From NCBI GenBank assembly GCA_007644065.1, contig VJWN01000002.1:381809-445808 (forward strand): DNA of 64,000 nt. Reading direction: 5' to 3'. The notes below the pieces were generated by a model that was not told the origin of the DNA, did no database searches, and worked only from the letters and a program-made list of their open reading frames with translations. The position numbers and the translations under genes are program-made. Below are positions 22,610-33,860 of this stretch, in pieces; position 1 is the first letter of the stretch; every line of letters starts with the position of its first letter. The stretch is from Margaritispora aquatica. Its lineage: Eukaryota > Ascomycota > Leotiomycetes > Helotiales > Discinellaceae.

Positions 22610-25525
22610 TTATGCTAGGTAGGTGTATGTTGGCAAATCGGCACCCTCTACTCTCTCCAGGTATTCCCGCTCGATTAAGGACTCAATACGTTTTTTGGTC
22701 ATATTAATATCGGGCTTGAAACGAGCCGATAATTGACTAATAACTTCTGTTATTAGTTGTTGATGCGACAAGGTCTTGCGAGCCCTGAGATATTGTTAGT
22801 ATAAACATTCTCTAGAAGCCCTTTACTTGCAGACTTACTTCATGATTCGGACGAGAACGGTGTCAATTACATAGCCACGATGTTCATCATTTCGGTTCTC
22901 TGTGTCTTTACGCTCATCATCTGCCTCGACCTTACTGCCACCCCCACCAACGACAGGAGCTTTGATTTTGATAGCTTTGCTCACGAAGTTTGGATTGAAG
23001 CTGAATCTATCTCCTGGACGTGGATGCTCCTTGTTATTTGGATCTTTGACCAAGACCTTTGCCTTGGGGAGAACAGCCAGAGAAAACAACGTCCTCGACA
23101 AATCTTGTTGGGGAATATTTGTTTCCTGCTGAATCTCATCGAATGACAGATATGCGCCTTCCACTAGGTTGTTGAACAGTAGTAGTACGACCATACCATA
23201 CGTTGTGGTTGATACTTCATACCGACGCTCTTTGCCCATCATTCCCTCCTTACCAGCTTGTTTAGGGAACACACATCGAATATCCGCGGTTCCCAGATAA
23301 CCCAACCAAGTTAGCCTACGTCCGTTCTTCTCCTTGAGATAAAAAGACTTGAACGATTCCTGAAGTTTGTTGACTTCGGAAGGCCAGTTACAAGAAAGCT
23401 GTGTCCCATCCTCTAGTCTTGATGAGTTGCCACCCATAGCTTCCATGGGCCAGAAATTAGAAGTCAACACGTTGATACTAAGATCAATACGCTTGCGGTC
23501 CTGGTCGTCGTGTAGATCACTGATGTGCTCGCGATATTTTGCTGTGAATTCTTCAGATAATGACATGTCTTTGAACATACCCTCCAACTTCGATGTGAAT
23601 GCGTTACCAAGCTCCATTTTCATTCTTGAGATCATGGCCTTCTCAGCATCTTGTGACTCTGACTTTCCGTGGAGCAACCTTCGTGCCAAGTGTTTCTTGT
23701 AGTATCGTTCAAACATATCCTTATCTTGAATATACCGAACGAGTGTTGTGGCCTTCTCCAGCACTTCCTCAATTTCTGCTTCGGTCTTACCCTTGATGCC
23801 TCGCTTGAGATTGTCGTCGATGAATAAGGAGACATATTCTGAGCATCTTTGGAAAATGTTGATGAAATCAGAAAAGCTCTTTGTTAAGATAGTCTGTAGA
23901 ATTTGATCCGATGACATACATCTCGAGCACATGGTATCAAACTTGGTTTTGAGCCTCAAAACTTCATCAACCCAGCGGATGGCAGCAGCAGTTTGTTTTG
24001 CAGACGCACTGAGCTTTTGAGCCTTGGACTTGTCACTAGCTTCGCCACCTTCACCATCCTCAGCAGTTGTAGGTGCCACCGAAAAGTCTGTGTTCTCAAT
24101 TGTCTTGTTGATCTCCTTCCCGAGTTCAATGACTCGAGCTTGAAGTGCTACCTTCAGAGGTTCCTTCGTTGGATCAACTCGTGCCACTAACTCATAAAGT
24201 AGGGACAGATCCTCGAAGCGGTCGTTGTCGATCATGGCTTTGATACCACTACCCTCCATCGCCAGAAACTCCTCAAGATGACTGCTGATCATCTCCGACT
24301 CCACTACCTTCGCGATCTTTGCTGTAGTTAATGGCAGGATGGTAGTTTGACACCGACTTTCCTCTTCCTTTAGGCGCTTCTTCGTTTGCCGCAACCAAGT
24401 ACTACAATCCGAGTCTCGAAGCAGCTTGATGCTCTCATCCTGGTAAAAACTTTTGCTCTTGCTCAAAAACTCAGGCTCAAACGTACTGAGGTAAAGCTTA
24501 TCCTCATGATTCTCCTCGTCGGTTTCATAAAGGGAATCAAGAATGCCGACGCTAGATTTGATTAGATGTCTGTTGATAACATCCCCATCTCGTTCCATTC
24601 CTATCTGATCCAGTATCACCGAGTTCAGAATATCAAAGGTGACATAGGGTGATCCTGAAAGCGCCAATGGTCTCCGTAGGATATGCTCTCTGAAGAGGCC
24701 CATCGCTGTTACGTAGATGGATGCCTTTCTGGTGTCCAGACAATACACACGATCCATATACATCAATACGTCAGTCGTCATATTCATGGTCATTGTGTGA
24801 TCTTCGAATGAATCCTTCAGTCCCCTCAGAAATTCTTCTCCAGTGAGACGGCGCTCGTTTGCTGTGATGCCTGAAACCCCGCCCGTTGTAATGTTGATTA
24901 AGTTCTGTGTGATGAAGGTTTGAATTTTGGGCATGACCATTGATGCAAACCATTGCTCTTCAAACTCCTTGACACGGTCGTAGAGCTTCTCACCCTGTTT
25001 TTTCAGAACGATCTTGTATGAGGCACGATAGATCTGCTCGAATGATAGGCTGGATGCATTCTTCGTATGGATTTCCCTCAAAGCCGAGCGTAGAATTTCC
25101 CACTGTGTATCGAAGTCGTCTGCACCATGTCCAGCAATCGGTCCCTGTAAAGTTGATGTATCAGTGAGCAGTCTAATGTAGAGTTGAAGAGCGATATCAA
25201 AGGGCAAGAAGCTCCAGTACTTTTCTTCCACAATAATCGATCTGGCTTATGTAGATGGCATGTGTAAGAGCCGCTTGGAATGAAGCTTCACAAGCCATAC
25301 TGAAACGTCGCAGATTGTAAATCAAGACAATGAATCAAATCAAGTAGAGAGAGTTTCTGCAGAAAGATGTGTGGCTTGGAGTTTTGCCAGAGTCTTCACG
25401 ATGGAGGGGTAGAATAACGGTATGGTGGGGGAATTCAAGAACGGAATTGGAGGTATGAGTAAAGGTGAACCACCTACTCTTCGTGGCGGTCTGATTTTCC
25501 CTCGCCCTCCTCCTCGGGAAATCAT
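22610..25525 (-). CDS. cul3: Cullin-3, scaffold of BTB-CRL3 ubiquitin ligases
   Basis: Three exons, 25525-25478, 25144-22839 and 22784-22610, encode 842 aa. The first exon is inferred: MISRGGGRGKIRPPRR ends at GTAGGT and joins in phase to GPIAGHGADDFDTQWEIL through a 333-bp intron. Without it the frame could begin at 25231. The N-terminal cullin repeat carries the BTB-binding surface (NASSLSFEQIYRASY). The cullin homology region has FERYYKKHLARRLLHGKS and the RING-binding area. The last exon supplies the winged-helix end with TLSHQQLITEVISQLSARF and REYLERV ... YTYLA. The neddylation lysine is in VRIMK, and its codon is split by the second intron (AA|G). Cul3 bridges BTB substrate adaptors to Rbx1 and an E2. 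A BTB protein is encoded at 39561-40574, though a physical link is only conjecture. Confidence 0.93.
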
Positions 25526-25966
25526 CTTGTTGTGACTTCACGTTTGAAAGTTCAAAGAAAGGTAGAGTTTGGGAAACTACCCAGCTCTATTCCGTGGCGT
25601 AGATGTTGCTGAGGAAATAGCTTCACGCCTAGATGGTTTGTAGATGCTTTTTGGATCAACGGCTGCTAGGGTGTTGGCCTGACCATGGATAATGTAGTAT
25701 GCAGATATGTAGTAGAAGTTGAGGAAGTCTGATCGTCGTGTTAGGATTCGAAGACAAAGGTCTTAGTTGGGTATTGTAGGTATCGAGGGTGGGTGTTTGT
25801 AGCGAGGGGCGGCCGATGGAGCTTTGGAGTTGATATCCCAGCGAGTATCGGTGCCAAGGCCGGCGATTCTCCGTGGGCCTAGGCTCAAAACGTGTTTTCG
25901 CGCCTCGTTGATCTATGAACGTAATTGACAAAGACAAACTCGCTGCAGCACACAAAGAATTAGACA
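25526..25966. other. Divergent promoter, cullin-3 / Zim17
   Basis: The 441 bp between the presumed cullin-3 start (-) and the Zim17 start (+). The 103-codon minus frame at 25656-25967 is antisense to the Zim17 leader and shows no coding character. Confidence 0.5.
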
Positions 25967-26545
25967 ATGCGATCTACACTTTCGCCGTACACAGTTCTGC
26001 GGACTCTTTCGCGGGGTGTACCACCTGTATGGCGCATACCACATTCCCGGCCTCTTCGATCACTTCCTCCGCCCTTGCTACGCCAATTTACCTCGAGCTT
26101 TTCGACAACTAGGCCATTCTTCTCCAAACCTCTTACAGACCGACAGTCTCCTTCAGCGGCCTCTTCACACAAGCCAGCATCCAGACGGCCCCCGCAGCCT
26201 GAGTACCAAATAACTTTTACATGCACACCATGCTCAACCAGATCCGCACATCGTATCTCAAAGCAAGGCTATCACCATGGCAGTGTCCTGATTAAATGTC
26301 CAGAATGCCAAAATCGACATGTTATCTCGGACCATCTAAAGATATTTGGGGATAAGAACATGACCATTGAGGATATGATGAGGGAGAGGGGGCAATCTGT
26401 TAAGAAGGGAACATTGAGCGAGGATGGTGACCTGGAGTTTTGGGAGGATGGCACAGTTAGCAATAGCGAAGGAAGCAAAGGAGATGACAAGGGCGTATTG
26501 ATAAGAGGGAAGGCAGAGGAGAGTGGAGATGAGAAGGAGAAGTGA
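25967..26545 (+). CDS. zim17: Mitochondrial Hsp70 escort protein Zim17/Tim15 (DNL zinc finger)
   Basis: A single exon encodes 192 aa. Residues 1-55 are a mitochondrial presequence, Arg/Ser/Thr-rich and without acids. The DNL-type zinc finger spans ~80-135: C86 and C89 in FTCTPC, then SKQGYHHGSVLIKCPEC with C111 and C114, then RHVISDHLKIFGD (family consensus CPxC...H-I-ADHLKIF). Zim17 keeps matrix Hsp70 (Ssc1) soluble and supports preprotein import and folding. The C-terminal ~50 residues after WEDGTVS are Lys/Glu/Gly-rich and probably disordered. The signature Asp is replaced by Asn in the NRHVI stretch, which normally varies. No intron is needed, and the start fits the presequence. Confidence 0.92.
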   Translation: MRSTLSPYTVLRTLSRGVPPVWRIPHSRPLRSLPPPLLRQFTSSFSTTRPFFSKPLTDRQSPSAASSHKPASRRPPQPEYQITFTCTPCSTRSAHRISKQGYHHGSVLIKCPECQNRHVISDHLKIFGDKNMTIEDMMRERGQSVKKGTLSEDGDLEFWEDGTVSNSEGSKGDDKGVLIRGKAEESGDEKEK

Positions 26546-27276
26546 CTGTATCTGGAGAATTTGGATCATACAGATCAGGAGCACGTTTGAAAAGGCTGTA
26601 CAACATACGACAGACAACGAATCGGAAAAATTAGCGGGTTTTCAAAATGGCGTTTGCTGGAGCATATTCATAGATTTTGTACTACTACTAGAACGCATAT
26701 GTAGGCATAGGGGTATGGCTATGACTACATTGGCAGGCCTACCCAAGTGTATATCTAGATAGAAAGCATTATTTCACTGCAAGCAAAGAACTTCAAAGTC
26801 TTTCATTCTCGTCGTTTAGGACCTTAGCCCGTTGTTTGTGGAGGAAATTATTACAACTGTAAAGGCAACTTCATCGCAGCTATCAGAATAGGCTATCAGT
26901 ATTAAGTAGTTACCTATAATGTAATGGAAAGCACACGAAGTCGAAGTCGCAAAGGTCATTTGATAATATATCACGAAGACACTCATAATATCTATGTTTA
27001 AGTCAAGAATATGCTTCATGGAAGCAAGAATAGACGTACACTAAAAAGCAGTTGATATTGCTATAACATACATCCAGCATAATGAAAAACAACCTTGGGA
27101 GCGCAATCTATGACAATCCAAACCAAAAAAAAACATATAGGTAACTATCATACTTACCTACCCTGATGGAGATTCGACAATAACCTACATGCCACTCTTT
27201 TCACCCCCTCCAGTATATCTCCCCTCGTAACCTCCTTTAATGCCGATCTCTGACCTTCTATAGCGAACGTTCACAT
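26546..27276. other. Intergenic, convergent 3' flanks
   Basis: AT-rich 3' flanks of Zim17 (+) and the Ser/Arg-rich orphan (-). Short frames only, no recognisable element. Confidence 0.5.
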
Positions 27277-28232
27277 CTATCGTCTTCTCATGACAAACAT
27301 AAAACATCTACGACATTTACAGAGATCCAGAAAGCGAGGACAAGGGAAGGCATACAAGCTGCTAGTATCGGGAGTGTCATTAATGACGACCATCACAGAC
27401 GGACCAATGATTCCACGATACACCCCTTCGGCAAGGATTGCACGATCCGATAAATCGCTCAGGTTAGGTCTTTGAGATGGCGGATCATCTTGAGCAGGCA
27501 ACGAGATTGAGAGACTGGATCTACGCTCGCTATCGTTGCTATTGCCATGCGGTTGTATAGGCCGTACGGTGCGATCAGAACTAGCAGAACGAACAGAACG
27601 ATTGGAATGGCCAGAGATGGTAGACGAGGAGCAGTCACAGCGAGAGGACACAACAGAGTCGTCTTGGTATTCCCTATCCGGGATCAGAGCAATCTGTTGG
27701 TTTCGACGATTGCGATCCATCTCCTCCATACGCGAAGCGCTAGAGAGGCTAGATGAACCAGAGTGGTATGAAGCACCGGAACGATTTGCACTGTTGTGCG
27801 AGGAAGACCGAGAGACTGAGCTTCCAGTGCGAGAATCAGCACGACTGCCATCACGATGAGATGAGATGAGGAGCGGGAAAGTGAGCTCGAATTGGAATCT
27901 CGAGGACGGGACTCGGCGCGGCTACCATCACGATGAGATGGTGAGGGAGAAAGGGAACTCCCATTGGAAGCTAAAGGGCGAGAACCAGAGTGTGAGGCTT
28001 CGTGTTGTGAGGATGAATGTGAGAGAGTGCTCGAACGTGAATCCCCAGACCGGCTGGACGATCGAGCATCTCTGCTCATGGTTGAGCGAGCATCATCACC
28101 TGGCCCGCTAACCTGGAAGCGACTCATTGGATTATTGTTGTTTTGGGATGAAGATGAGTTTTGGTATCGTGAGTTGGATGTGCGACCTGAGGCGCAGCTT
28201 GCTGAATCTTCTGGGTAGATTGAGTTAGGCAT
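27277..28232 (-). CDS. Ser/Arg-rich hypothetical protein, frame broken by a 5-bp repeat
   Basis: Two overlapping minus-strand frames look like one gene. The first runs from the ATG at 28232 and is Ser/Arg-rich (SRDARSSSRSGDSRSSTLS and SHRDGSRAESR). At about 27862 it shifts and continues as an unlike hydrophobic tail to a stop at 27684. The second, open from that same point to a stop at 27277, continues the Ser/Arg style (SHRDGSRADSR, SVRSASSDRTVRP) and ends in a more ordered block with ILAEGVYRGIIGPSVMVV and a Cys-rich CPRFLDLCKCRRC end. The change falls at three GATGA units (plus-strand 27855-27870); a related internal copy near 27931-27940 has one fewer, so one extra 5-bp unit accounts for the shift. 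I see no intron that would repair it. No domain is recognised. It may be a decayed gene, a polymorphism or a sequencing error. Confidence 0.6.
27855..27870 (+). repeat. (GATGA)3 microsatellite at the frame break
   Basis: Three perfect GATGA units followed by G. They encode Ser-Ser-His-type codons on the minus strand. Unit number determines the reading frame of the Ser/Arg-rich gene. Confidence 0.85.
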
Positions 28233-28726
28233 GGTTATCGTGTATTGGATCTATTGATGGCTTGTTATGGGTATTGCAGTTGATGAATGCAGGTGAAGAT
28301 GAAAGTGTGGATAGATTTTGTATGAGAATTGTCGTGGTCGCTTCTGTAAACTTATAAGAGGAAACTCTCGTTGTTCTTTCAAGTACAAGCATAGCAATTT
28401 GGCGTGAAAATAGTTCAGTACTCGTTTCTTTGTGAAGCTTATGAATAGAATGCCTATGTACAATGATCTTGTCTTTCTTACAATAAAGTAGACATGGCAT
28501 TGTAAGTATCTAACAAGTCAATAAGGCAAGTATTGCTCTCGCCGAATCTCGATAAAGAAACTTCTCACTTGAGGACATAATAAACTCAAAGCCTCTTACA
28601 CAAATCAGAAAAGATGGCCAAAGGAGAAGCAGTTCTTCATTTTGGCTTTTCGTAGCCTCTTGTTATAGAATACATAGCGAACACGCTTGAAATACAGTGG
28701 AGAGTTCCTTTTACATTACCGAGCCA
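28233..28726. other. Intergenic region
   Basis: Upstream region of the Ser/Arg-rich gene and 3' flank of prohibitin-2. AT-rich, with nothing recognised. Confidence 0.5.
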
Positions 28727-29739
28727 TTACTTTTTTGTCTTGTCCTCATAACTCTCCGTGACGTTCAGTCCCAATCCCTCCGCATCGAGGTAAAGCTTAT
28801 TCTTGCCACCACCTTCTTGCAAAATCTGTGCAATGGCTCTTGCGTTCTCAATCCTCTTAAGATCAACATATGATCGACTCTTCTTGATAGCGTCACCTAT
28901 CAGCTCGGCAGATCGTGCTTCTCCCTGTGCCCGGACAACCATAGCCTGTTTCTCTTGTCGGGCCTTGTCAACCACGAATGCGGCACGCTGTGCCTCTTGT
29001 TGTGCAACCTGTTTAGCTTCGACAGCTGCTGTAAATTCGGGAGAGAAGGCAAGGTGCTGGAAAGGTCAGAATTTTCCAAATAAACAACAGAGGCTTCTTA
29101 CAGTCAAAGACACATCATCAAGCACAATGTTGAACCTCGCCGCACGCTTTGATAGGTTTTCTCGGACCAATCTAGCGACATTCTCACGCTGTGTAATCAA
29201 CTGACTAGCATTGAATTGGGCCACCACGCTTTTCAAAACCTCATTGACAATCGATGGCAGGACTCTCTCGTCGTAATCTGTACCTAATGTGCGGTAGATT
29301 TGTGGCAAGGCGTCGACTCGTGGTCTTGACAAAACACGGCAGGTAATGTTGACCATCTGTAAATCCTTGGTGCCAGTGAGGGAGGCAACATTCCTAGGCT
29401 TTGCTCGAACATCGTAGTCTATAGGAGTTTCGAACCATGGAATCTTGAAGTGGGTTCCTGTGCATGTAATGTTAGTCGCCGCTCAGAAGCTGTATCATTG
29501 GCATGCTTCATACCTTCTGAATAGATCTCCTTGCTCACACCTCCAACCCTAGTGTATTTGATAGCTCTGTGTCCACCGTCTACATTGAACAGTGAGTTCT
29601 GTAACGCCATAGCTCCTCCTCCCAATAACAGGAAGGCAGAGAGACCTCCGGCAATTCCCTTTGGAGCAGGTCCTCCGCCACGACCGGCTTGGTTTGCCAT
29701 GCGCTGCAAGTTCTTGAACATTTCTTGAGGGTTCGACAT
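28727..29739 (-). CDS. phb2: Prohibitin-2
   Basis: Three exons, 29739-29514, 29457-29102 and 29056-28727, give 303 aa, the usual length for Phb2. A Gly-rich N-terminus is followed by one membrane span ([15 protein letters not shown], residues ~31-46). The SPFH/PHB domain follows, with [56 protein letters not shown] and [12 protein letters not shown]-terminal coiled coil has [22 protein letters not shown] and ends in a Lys-rich tail. With prohibitin-1 it forms ring complexes in the mitochondrial inner membrane that stabilise respiratory proteins and regulate the m-AAA protease. It is divergent from the CstF-64 gene across 500 bp. Phb2 identity over Phb1 rests on the longer Gly-rich N-terminus. 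Confidence 0.94.
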
Positions 29740-30240
29740 CTTGGCGATTCGAGGGAAGGTGGTGAGAAGATGGCGAATGGAATGGTGGTGGATGAGAACG
29801 ACACAAATGTTTTAATCGTGGAAGCTTCAAAATCGTAAGCCAAATAGATTCTAGTGCATTTGTTCCTTGACTTGCAGGGATTCTCTCCGCATCCTAACTG
29901 AGACTAGCGTCTGTCAAATCGAACCTCATCGCGACAGCAACAATGGAATTTTTGATCGCAACCTCAAAATCGACATCAATTCAACCATCAAAGAAGATTA
30001 TTCACAAATTCAAGTTACGTTGGAGCTGCTGGGGAGAAATTCAAGATTAGAATAGCCAGAATCACTTCACCAAAGACTTCTGTGCCATTTCTTTCGTGTC
30101 CTGTCCTTGAAGGTGACAAGTGAATAAAGCTTCAGGTTTTCAGTCCCCAAGCTTGCTGTGACCTTCTCTACTTGCCCAATACATCTCTGCAGATTGCAGA
30201 CTCCAAAATACAGTTTCTTGCCTCTCACCCTGTTTTGAAG
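29740..30240. other. Divergent promoter, prohibitin-2 / CstF-64
   Basis: The 501 bp between the two start codons. It includes several short upstream frames but no convincing gene. Confidence 0.5.
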
Positions 30241-31395
30241 ATGTCTATCAAACCACCTTCCAAGTCTGTCTTTGTGGGCAACATTCCATATGGTGAGCAT
30301 TCCATCTTGGATTTCCTGATAACTTTCTAACGTCTGCCAGGTCTCACGGAGGAGCAAATCATTCGCATATTCAGCAGCGCGGGAAAAGTTTTGAACTTTA
30401 GGCTAGTTTATGATAGAGAGACAGGCCGACCAAAGGGGTTCGGTTTTGTGGAATTTCCAGATTCTGGTTCGTGCCACTTTCTGTTTGCAAGTCAACAATA
30501 TTGATACTAGAATATAGACTCAGCTGCATCTGCGGTGCGAAATCTTAATGACTATGAGATTATGAACAGGAAGCTGCGCGTTGACTTCTCGAACGACGGT
30601 GCAGAAGAAGATGCAGTAAGTCCTTATATCTACCAATTCTTACCAGTTGACCAACAAAATATAGCAACCCGCTCCTATGAGCTTTCAGCCGCCACCAATG
30701 GCAATGGCCATGCCTCCAAATGGTATTTCAAACTCCACACCAGCCCCGCAGCACGCTTCCTCTATACCACCTCTCCCAAACGGTATCGAACTCCCTCCCA
30801 ACCTTTCCTGTCCCGACGCCATCTCCAGGACACTCAATACCCTACCACCAGCACAGCTACTTGATGTCCTCTCACAAATGAAGACTCTTGCGACCACGGA
30901 TGCTGCACGCGCGACAGAGCTGCTGCGCCAGGCACCACAGCTTTCATACGCCATCTTCCAAGCTCTTCTTCTAATGGGACTTGTCTCGACCGAAGCCCTC
31001 ACCTCTGTTGTTGAAGCTGCATCTGCGCCTCCTCCTGTTCCACAACAGCAGCATATTCCCCAACAGCACCACCAGCAGCAGCAACCAAACTACTCCGTGC
31101 CACCACCTGGTGCCTACCCAGCTGGCTTTCCTCCCCCGCCTTTACATATGAGCGGACAGATGGGTATGCAGATGGGCACGCCGCCAACACAAGGCCAAGG
31201 ACTGTATCCACCCCCACCACCCCCCCACCTATTCAAAGGCAGCCTCCACCACAGCAGCAACAACCTCAGCCAAACCTGCAGGATACAAATGCGTTGATGC
31301 AGCAGGTGATGGACATGCCACAAGAGCTGATCGATCAATTGCCTCCAGCGGAACGAGCACAAATCTTAGCCTTGAGAGCAAGCTTTGGCCGCTGA
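30241..31395 (+). CDS. CstF-64/Rna15-like mRNA 3'-end processing factor, apparent frame break in a C run
   Basis: Four exons, 30241-30292, 30341-30466, 30518-30615 and 30665-31395. The N-terminus is one RRM with RNP2 VFVGNIPYG and RNP1 [11 protein letters not shown], each close to an intron. The CstF-64 hinge follows ([21 protein letters not shown]), then a Pro/Gln/Met-rich linker. The conserved C-terminal three-helix domain is present but in another frame: [20 protein letters not shown] and [13 protein letters not shown], ending at 31393-31395. The frame changes near the run of seven C at 31220-31226. One extra base there would make the protein continuous; as written, translation runs on to a stop at 31297. 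In yeast and animals this protein binds U/GU-rich RNA downstream of the poly(A) site, and its C-terminus contacts Pcf11. Loss of that domain would be damaging, so an assembly error is the simplest explanation. Confidence 0.88.
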
Positions 31396-32249
31396 GTATT
31401 GCTAAATTGTAGAGGAAAATTTGTTGTTTAACTGTATACCAAGGGTTCGCACGGAATTTTTGAAATGACTGGCAGTCTGGTTAGGGCTTTGGTCTCAATC
31501 CAAAAAGGGTATATCTGGAGATTCGAAAGGGACTTGCTGCCGAGACCATGGCGTTTTCAAAACGAAACATGTAAGATACTGAGCGTAGTTCTTTAGATCT
31601 CAACGACTTTTATTGTCTAGTGAGAATCCGAATCTCAGGACACAGAAATGAAAACCTTGCTACCCATTTTTTAACATGAAGTCTTCAAATCACTTGAAAA
31701 TATGTTGTGCCGTCTTACATGACGAGAACCAAAGTTTCTGTTCGGCTAGGCAGACAGCCTTTCCAGGTTCTAATACAGGAGCCAGTCTTCACATCTGAAT
31801 TTTCACGTTTCAATTTAGCTAAACCACTTTCTGATTTCACACCTTCGCAAGTCTAGACCCTTCAATTAGCAGGCTCTGTATTCCTCCAAGCCTGATATAC
31901 CTTATTTTACAGTACGTCCACGAAGTCAAGTGTTTCTTCTTCCCCGCATCTCACGTTGCCATGCGCTGATCCCAAGCTAGCTAACGCAGCTATCCTCAAA
32001 ATCAAGAAAACCCCTCAAATCAACACAGTATCTCCTGTTCCTCTGATGAAGGCTCTTTTTGGATCTCCTCTTACCCCGCGGACGGGACGTGAGGTGATGT
32101 GAGGTGAGGTGAGGTCTCTCGTCGTAGCACCGAGGCCAAACCCCTCATTCCTCAATCACATATAAGAACACGGAAAACAATGAACGCCGTGAGGGTTTGT
32201 CTTGTTTATCAAGATATCATATCCAAAAAAAAATTATCCAAATCAAATC
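31396..32249. other. Intergenic region, alcohol dehydrogenase promoter
   Basis: 3' flank of the CstF-64 gene and promoter of the alcohol dehydrogenase. A short GTGAG-rich direct repeat at 32087-32115 and a TATA-like site at 32161 are the only features noted. Confidence 0.5.
32161..32166 (+). promoter_or_regulatory. TATA-like element of the alcohol dehydrogenase gene
   Basis: TATAAG preceded by ACA lies 89 bp before the ATG at 32250. An initiation site about 30 bp downstream would exclude the out-of-frame ATG at 32180. Position and sequence only, no other support. Confidence 0.35.
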
Positions 32250-33860
32250 ATGGCAGAATCAAAGGGAGGCCCTCACTTTAACGTTCCTAAGACTTGCAAA
32301 GCAGGTGTCTGTGTAAACGAAGGTATCTCCTACCTCTCATGACAAGTTAACCGAGAATCCAGTGACACCGCTAATGTTGGAGCAGGACCGGATTTCAGAG
32401 TCGAGATTCAAGATGTTGATGTTCCAGAGCCTGGTATTCTTCATTTTTCTTTTTCCAACTTACAACATACAACTTACAATCACTGATATGCCACAGGCCC
32501 AGATGAGGTTCTCCTGAAACTGAATGCCACCGGGCTGTGTATGTCTGATGTGCATTTTATGGTGAATGACTGGGCCGTCCCACCCATGTCGACTTTTAAC
32601 GTTAAGTGTGCTGGCCACGAAGGTGCAGGCGTTGTAGTAAGTAGTTTATTACTTTCTTAGTACTCCCTAAATCCGGGTGCTTGGTTGGAAAACTCCCTTC
32701 TTCACACTTAAGATTTTTGAGTTCTTATTTGGATCCAAAACCAAAATACAACCCGAGATTTAGTCGATTAGACAACTAATTCAAGATTTTGAGTACAGGT
32801 GAAGGTTGGATCTAATGTCAAAGGCTGGAGGGTAGGCGATAGAGGTGGTGTCAAGCCTCTCTGGGACGTGTGCAACAATTGCGAATTGTGCTGGAATGGG
32901 AAAGAAAATTACTGTCAGAAGGGTGTATACACAGGCCTAGCTGCTACTGGTACGCAAGACTCTTTGCTACGTACAATGCAAGCCAAAACTAATACTGCCG
33001 AGGAACGTATCAGCAATACATCACGTCACCAGCGAAATACACCTCCCCCATTCCCGAAGGCGTCTCAGACTACATCGCTGGCCCCATCATGTGCTCCGCA
33101 TCCACCATGCACCGCGCACTCATCGACTCGGGCCTCAGACCCGGACAATGGGTCGTGTTTCCCGGCGGCGGCGGCGGTGTCGGGATCCAAGGCGTGCAGC
33201 TCGCGAAAGCCATGGGCATGCGTGTCATCGTCATCGATGCCGGCGCGCAGAAGCGGAAACTGTCGCTGGAGATGGGCGCCGAGGAGTTCATCGACTTCCG
33301 CGAGGTTTCGGATGCGGCGGCCGAAGTGAAGCGTGTCGCTGGCGGTGTGGGCGCGCATGGTGTTATTGTGACGGCGTATCAGGCGTATAATGATTCCGTC
33401 AGCTATATTGGTGATCGCATTGGAGGTGTGATTGTATGCATTGGATTGCGTGAGTGTTTTTTGGACAGAGTAAGTGCTAGAGGAATCTTGCTAACTGTCT
33501 ATCATAGCACCCAAAGATACCGTATTCATGGGCGCAGACCCATCGTTCTTCTCATTCCGAAATCTCAAAGTCATCGGCTCGCTTGTGGGAACGATGCAAG
33601 ATACGGCTGCTGCGCTTGAATATGCCCAGCGTGGACTTTTGAAGCAGATTTGCGAAGTCAGAGGGCTTTCGCAAATGCCTGAATCAGTGCAACAATGTAA
33701 GTTCACCCCATATGAATGGCTGTTGGGCAGTAGATGAAAGTTGTCGAGCTCGTTGACATTTTGACTCTCAATAAAGCTCTTCAGTACTCGCACTAACATC
33801 TGCGCAGTACGACGAGGAGAGGTCGCCGGCCGTATAGTCATTGATTTTAACAAGCCATGA
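32250..33860 (+). CDS. Zinc-dependent alcohol dehydrogenase (MDR family)
   Basis: Seven exons: 32250-32322, 32386-32433, 32497-32636, 32799-32949, 33003-33449, 33508-33696 and 33808-33860. All phases close and give 366 aa. Catalytic zinc ligands are the Cys in ATGLCMSDVHF and the GHEGAG histidine with its Glu. The structural zinc loop is CNNCELC ... NYC. The coenzyme fold has FPGGGGGVGIQGVQLAKAMG followed by VIVIDAG, whose acidic residue favours NAD+. The end (LRRGEVAGRIVIDF) is the standard family terminus. Fungal members interconvert primary alcohols such as ethanol with aldehydes. No N-terminal mitochondrial presequence is evident, so a cytosolic location is likely. GC is markedly higher in exon 5 (33060-33360) than in its flanks, as often seen in highly expressed fungal genes. 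Confidence 0.93.
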
